Below, in pieces: positions 5,406-7,376 of a DNA stretch of 7,376 bases. Numbering within the stretch: position 1 is the first letter of the stretch; the number at the start of each line of letters is the position of its first letter. The position numbers and the translations under genes are program-made. The DNA comes from JANXQE01 sp035651635 (GTDB lineage Bacteria > Verrucomicrobiota > Verrucomicrobiia > Limisphaerales > UBA8199), in assembly GCA_035651635.1 (NCBI GenBank), contig DASRFK010000139.1, positions 1 to 7,376 of the forward strand, read 5' to 3'. The notes under the pieces are model-generated. The model made no database searches. It was not told the DNA's origin and was given only the letters and a program-made list of their open reading frames with translations.

Positions 5406-7376
5406 GTGGAGGAACATCTACAACTCAACGAGCTAAGGCATATTAAGACTTCCTGTAGAACCAGGTCACTGAAAGGCCGCCCCACGCGGTGGCACCGGTC
5501 GGGCAGAATCCTTGAAAAGCTCGCGGCGCTGGTTTTGGGCGGCCACCTGCTCGCCGGGACCAGCCACGCTGAAATGCTTTCGATTCAAAACTCGGCCCTG
5601 AACGTCACCTACGATACGTCCCGGGGCAGATTCACCCTGGCCGAACGAGCACTTGGAAAAGCGGCGCTTTTTGATGGACGGCTGGTCGGGGCTGCTTCCG
5701 TAGATGGCAGGCAAACCAGGGACTTTGCCTTCGGCACGGATGTGGGCAAACCGACTGCTCCGCACGCGCAGGTGCGGACGGCGGCCGACGGTGTGTTCGG
5801 CCAAGGCCGCCAGATCCGCGTCACATATTCTGACGGCTCGGTGTCTGAGTTGGAACTTTATCCGAAGCTTCCCTTCCTGCTCATCAAAACTGAAGTGCGC
5901 GGGCCGATCGGCAAAGAAACGGATTTGAATCAGATGGTTCCGGTTGAATTTGGGCTCGACCTTGGCCGGCCCGCAAATGAACTGCGCACGCTTGGCACCG
6001 CGGGCTTGACCGCTCCGGATAAAAACCCCGGCAGTTATCTGTTTCTGACCTTGGCACAGCCAGAAACACGGCGCGGCGTGGTTGCCGGCTGGCTCACACA
6101 AGATCGCGCGAGCGGTGTGCTCTTCTCGTCCATGGAGGCGGATCAGGTCCATTTTAGAGCGCGGATTGACTATGGCCATTTGCTGGTGCCCAGCGGCAGA
6201 TCAGTTCAACTCGAAACGCTGGCGGTCGGGGTTTTCGACGATGCCCGGATCGGCCAAGAACTGTATGCCGAGGCGGTTGCGCGGCAGTACCACATCCGGC
6301 TCCATCCACAAATCAATGGCTATTGCACCTGGTATTCCAAGCCTCACGGCGGCGCGGCCGATGAACAATCGATTGTCCAACTTGCGGAGACCGCCGTGCG
6401 GGAGCTAAAACCGTTCGGCTTTTCCTTCATTCAAATCGACGACAAATGGCAGGATGGCACGGAACGGAACGGACCGGCGCGCAGGTTCTACCGGGTTAAA
6501 CCGGACGGTCCTTATCCGCACGGGATCAAGCCCGTGGCCGACAAGCTCAAAAGCCTGGGCCTGATCACCGGGCTGTGGTTTCTTCCGTTCGCGAGCGATT
6601 GGCAGGACCCGGAGTTCAAGGATAAGCAGGATTGGTTTGTAAAACGCCGGGACGGATCGATGTTCGAAACCGCCTGGGGAAACACTTGTCTGGATCTAAC
6701 GCATCCGGCCGTCACGAACTACCTCGCCGAACTTGTGAAGACCATTCATTCGTGGGGCGTGAATTATTTCAAAATGGACGGGCTGTGGACCGGAACGGCG
6801 ACCGAACAAATCTACGTCAACGATGGCTTTCACGAAGATCATATGGGCGAAAACGCGCCCTTTTTCGACCCAAAGAAAACCAATGTTGAGGCACTCCGCG
6901 GCGGACTTAAACTGTTGCGCCAGGCGGCCGGGCCCGAGGTGTTCTTTTCCGGGTGTAACCTAAGCCAAAATATGCGGTCGCTGGCGGGATCGATTGGGCT
7001 GGTGGATTCGATGCGCATCGGGCCGGATAACGGCCAGGGCTGGCGCGATTACCACCAGGAGATTTCTGAAAACGCCAGCGGGTCGATTATCACCGGCCCG
7101 GTACGTGGCACGCGGCTCTATTTCATGCACGGCCGATTCTGGTGGAACGATCCGGATCCCTGTTACGTTCGCGCAAGTATTCCATTGAACCAGGCTCAAC
7201 TCATTACCTCCTGGGTCGCCATCAGCGGCCAATTCAACTTGAACAGTGATTGGCTTCCTGGCTTGCCGCCCGAGCGGCTCGACCTGCTCAAGCGCACAAT
7301 GCCGCGGCACGGCGCGGTCGCCCGCCCGGTCGATTATTTCGACACGAGCATGCCGGGCATCTGGCTGGTGACCGAC
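5406..7376 (+). CDS. secreted GH36-like glycoside hydrolase (alpha-galactosidase / raffinose-synthase type), 3' truncated by window
   Basis: A frame open from 5160 to the right edge encodes a clan GH-D enzyme. An export signal (GRILEKLAALVLGGHLLAG, then TSHA) ends near 5570, before EMLSIQNS. An N-terminal beta-sandwich of roughly 220 residues follows. The (beta/alpha)8 domain then shows NGYCTWYSKPHGG, FIQIDDKWQDG (about 6426-6458), TGLWFLPFASDW and YFKMDGLW. Asp 6777-6779 in YFKMDG is the expected nucleophile. VDSMRIGPD ends in Asp 7026-7028, a candidate acid/base. Family members hydrolyse or transfer alpha-galactosyl groups; the exact substrate is not readable here. The start is unclear: GTG 5406 is chosen as a compromise, ATG 5286 lies inside a repeat, and ATT 5442 follows AAGG at the best place for the signal peptide. 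The nearest ATG after these, 5574, would remove the signal. The C-terminal domain lies beyond the window. Confidence 0.82.
   Translation, partial: MEEHLQLNELRHIKTSCRTRSLKGRPTRWHRSGRILEKLAALVLGGHLLAGTSHAEMLSIQNSALNVTYDTSRGRFTLAERALGKAALFDGRLVGAASVDGRQTRDFAFGTDVGKPTAPHAQVRTAADGVFGQGRQIRVTYSDGSVSELELYPKLPFLLIKTEVRGPIGKETDLNQMVPVEFGLDLGRPANELRTLGTAGLTAPDKNPGSYLFLTLAQPETRRGVVAGWLTQDRASGVLFSSMEADQVHFRARIDYGHLLVPSGRSVQLETLAVGVFDDARIGQELYAEAVARQYHIRLHPQINGYCTWYSKPHGGAADEQSIVQLAETAVRELKPFGFSFIQIDDKWQDGTERNGPARRFYRVKPDGPYPHGIKPVADKLKSLGLITGLWFLPFASDWQDPEFKDKQDWFVKRRDGSMFETAWGNTCLDLTHPAVTNYLAELVKTIHSWGVNYFKMDGLWTGTATEQIYVNDGFHEDHMGENAPFFDPKKTNVEALRGGLKLLRQAAGPEVFFSGCNLSQNMRSLAGSIGLVDSMRIGPDNGQGWRDYHQEISENASGSIITGPVRGTRLYFMHGRFWWNDPDPCYVRASIPLNQAQLITSWVAISGQFNLNSDWLPGLPPERLDLLKRTMPRHGAVARPVDYFDTSMPGIWLVTD

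Noticed and set aside
5143..5436. 97-codon + strand frame in the spacer
   Set aside because: It starts inside the 24-nt repeat, has no recognisable domain and no ribosome binding site.
5466..6179. Minus-strand frame of 237 codons opposite the hydrolase
   Set aside because: The + strand encodes a clear GH36-like protein over the same bases.

Overview
The window looks like part of a bacterial chromosome of moderate to high GC. Its mix of secreted c-type cytochrome, a free-standing propeller, periplasmic binding proteins and a secreted alpha-galactosidase-like enzyme, together with stop-poor hairpin repeats that get translated into spurious N-termini (peptides such as AGFPACCIA and FWSAALCAALG), resembles soil or freshwater Verrucomicrobiota of the Pedosphaera/Limisphaerales type. 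That assignment rests on memory of such repeats, not on a search; a related phylum such as Planctomycetota is possible. All recognised genes are on the + strand.

Layout. The 3' end of a multi-heme or di-heme c-type cytochrome gene (open at the left edge, to 430) is followed 10 nt later by a secreted seven-bladed Reg_prop-type propeller (441-1559), 15 nt later by a Rid-superfamily protein (1575-2159), and 8 nt later by a periplasmic ligand-binding protein of the branched-chain amino-acid ABC family (2168-3808). These four look like one transcription unit. A second, diverged protein of the same binding fold follows (about 4012-5124), separated by a block of inverted hairpin repeats. After another repeat-bearing spacer (5125-5405) comes a GH36-like (alpha-galactosidase/raffinose-synthase type) glycoside hydrolase that runs off the right edge; it is open throughout.

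The most striking structural feature is that each of the three downstream secreted-protein genes has hairpin repeats directly in front of, or fused in frame to, its signal-peptide region. None of the three has a convincing ordinary start codon plus Shine-Dalgarno site at the position where the signal peptide should begin. One repeat block is a 52-nt tandem duplication that carries the candidate ATG itself.

Functionally, the cytochrome, propeller, two binding proteins and probably the hydrolase would all act outside the cytoplasmic membrane, with the Rid protein in the cytoplasm. No permease or ATPase is visible, so the binding proteins cannot be called a transporter from this window alone. 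A link to a periplasmic dehydrogenase/cytochrome oxidation system is possible but is inference.
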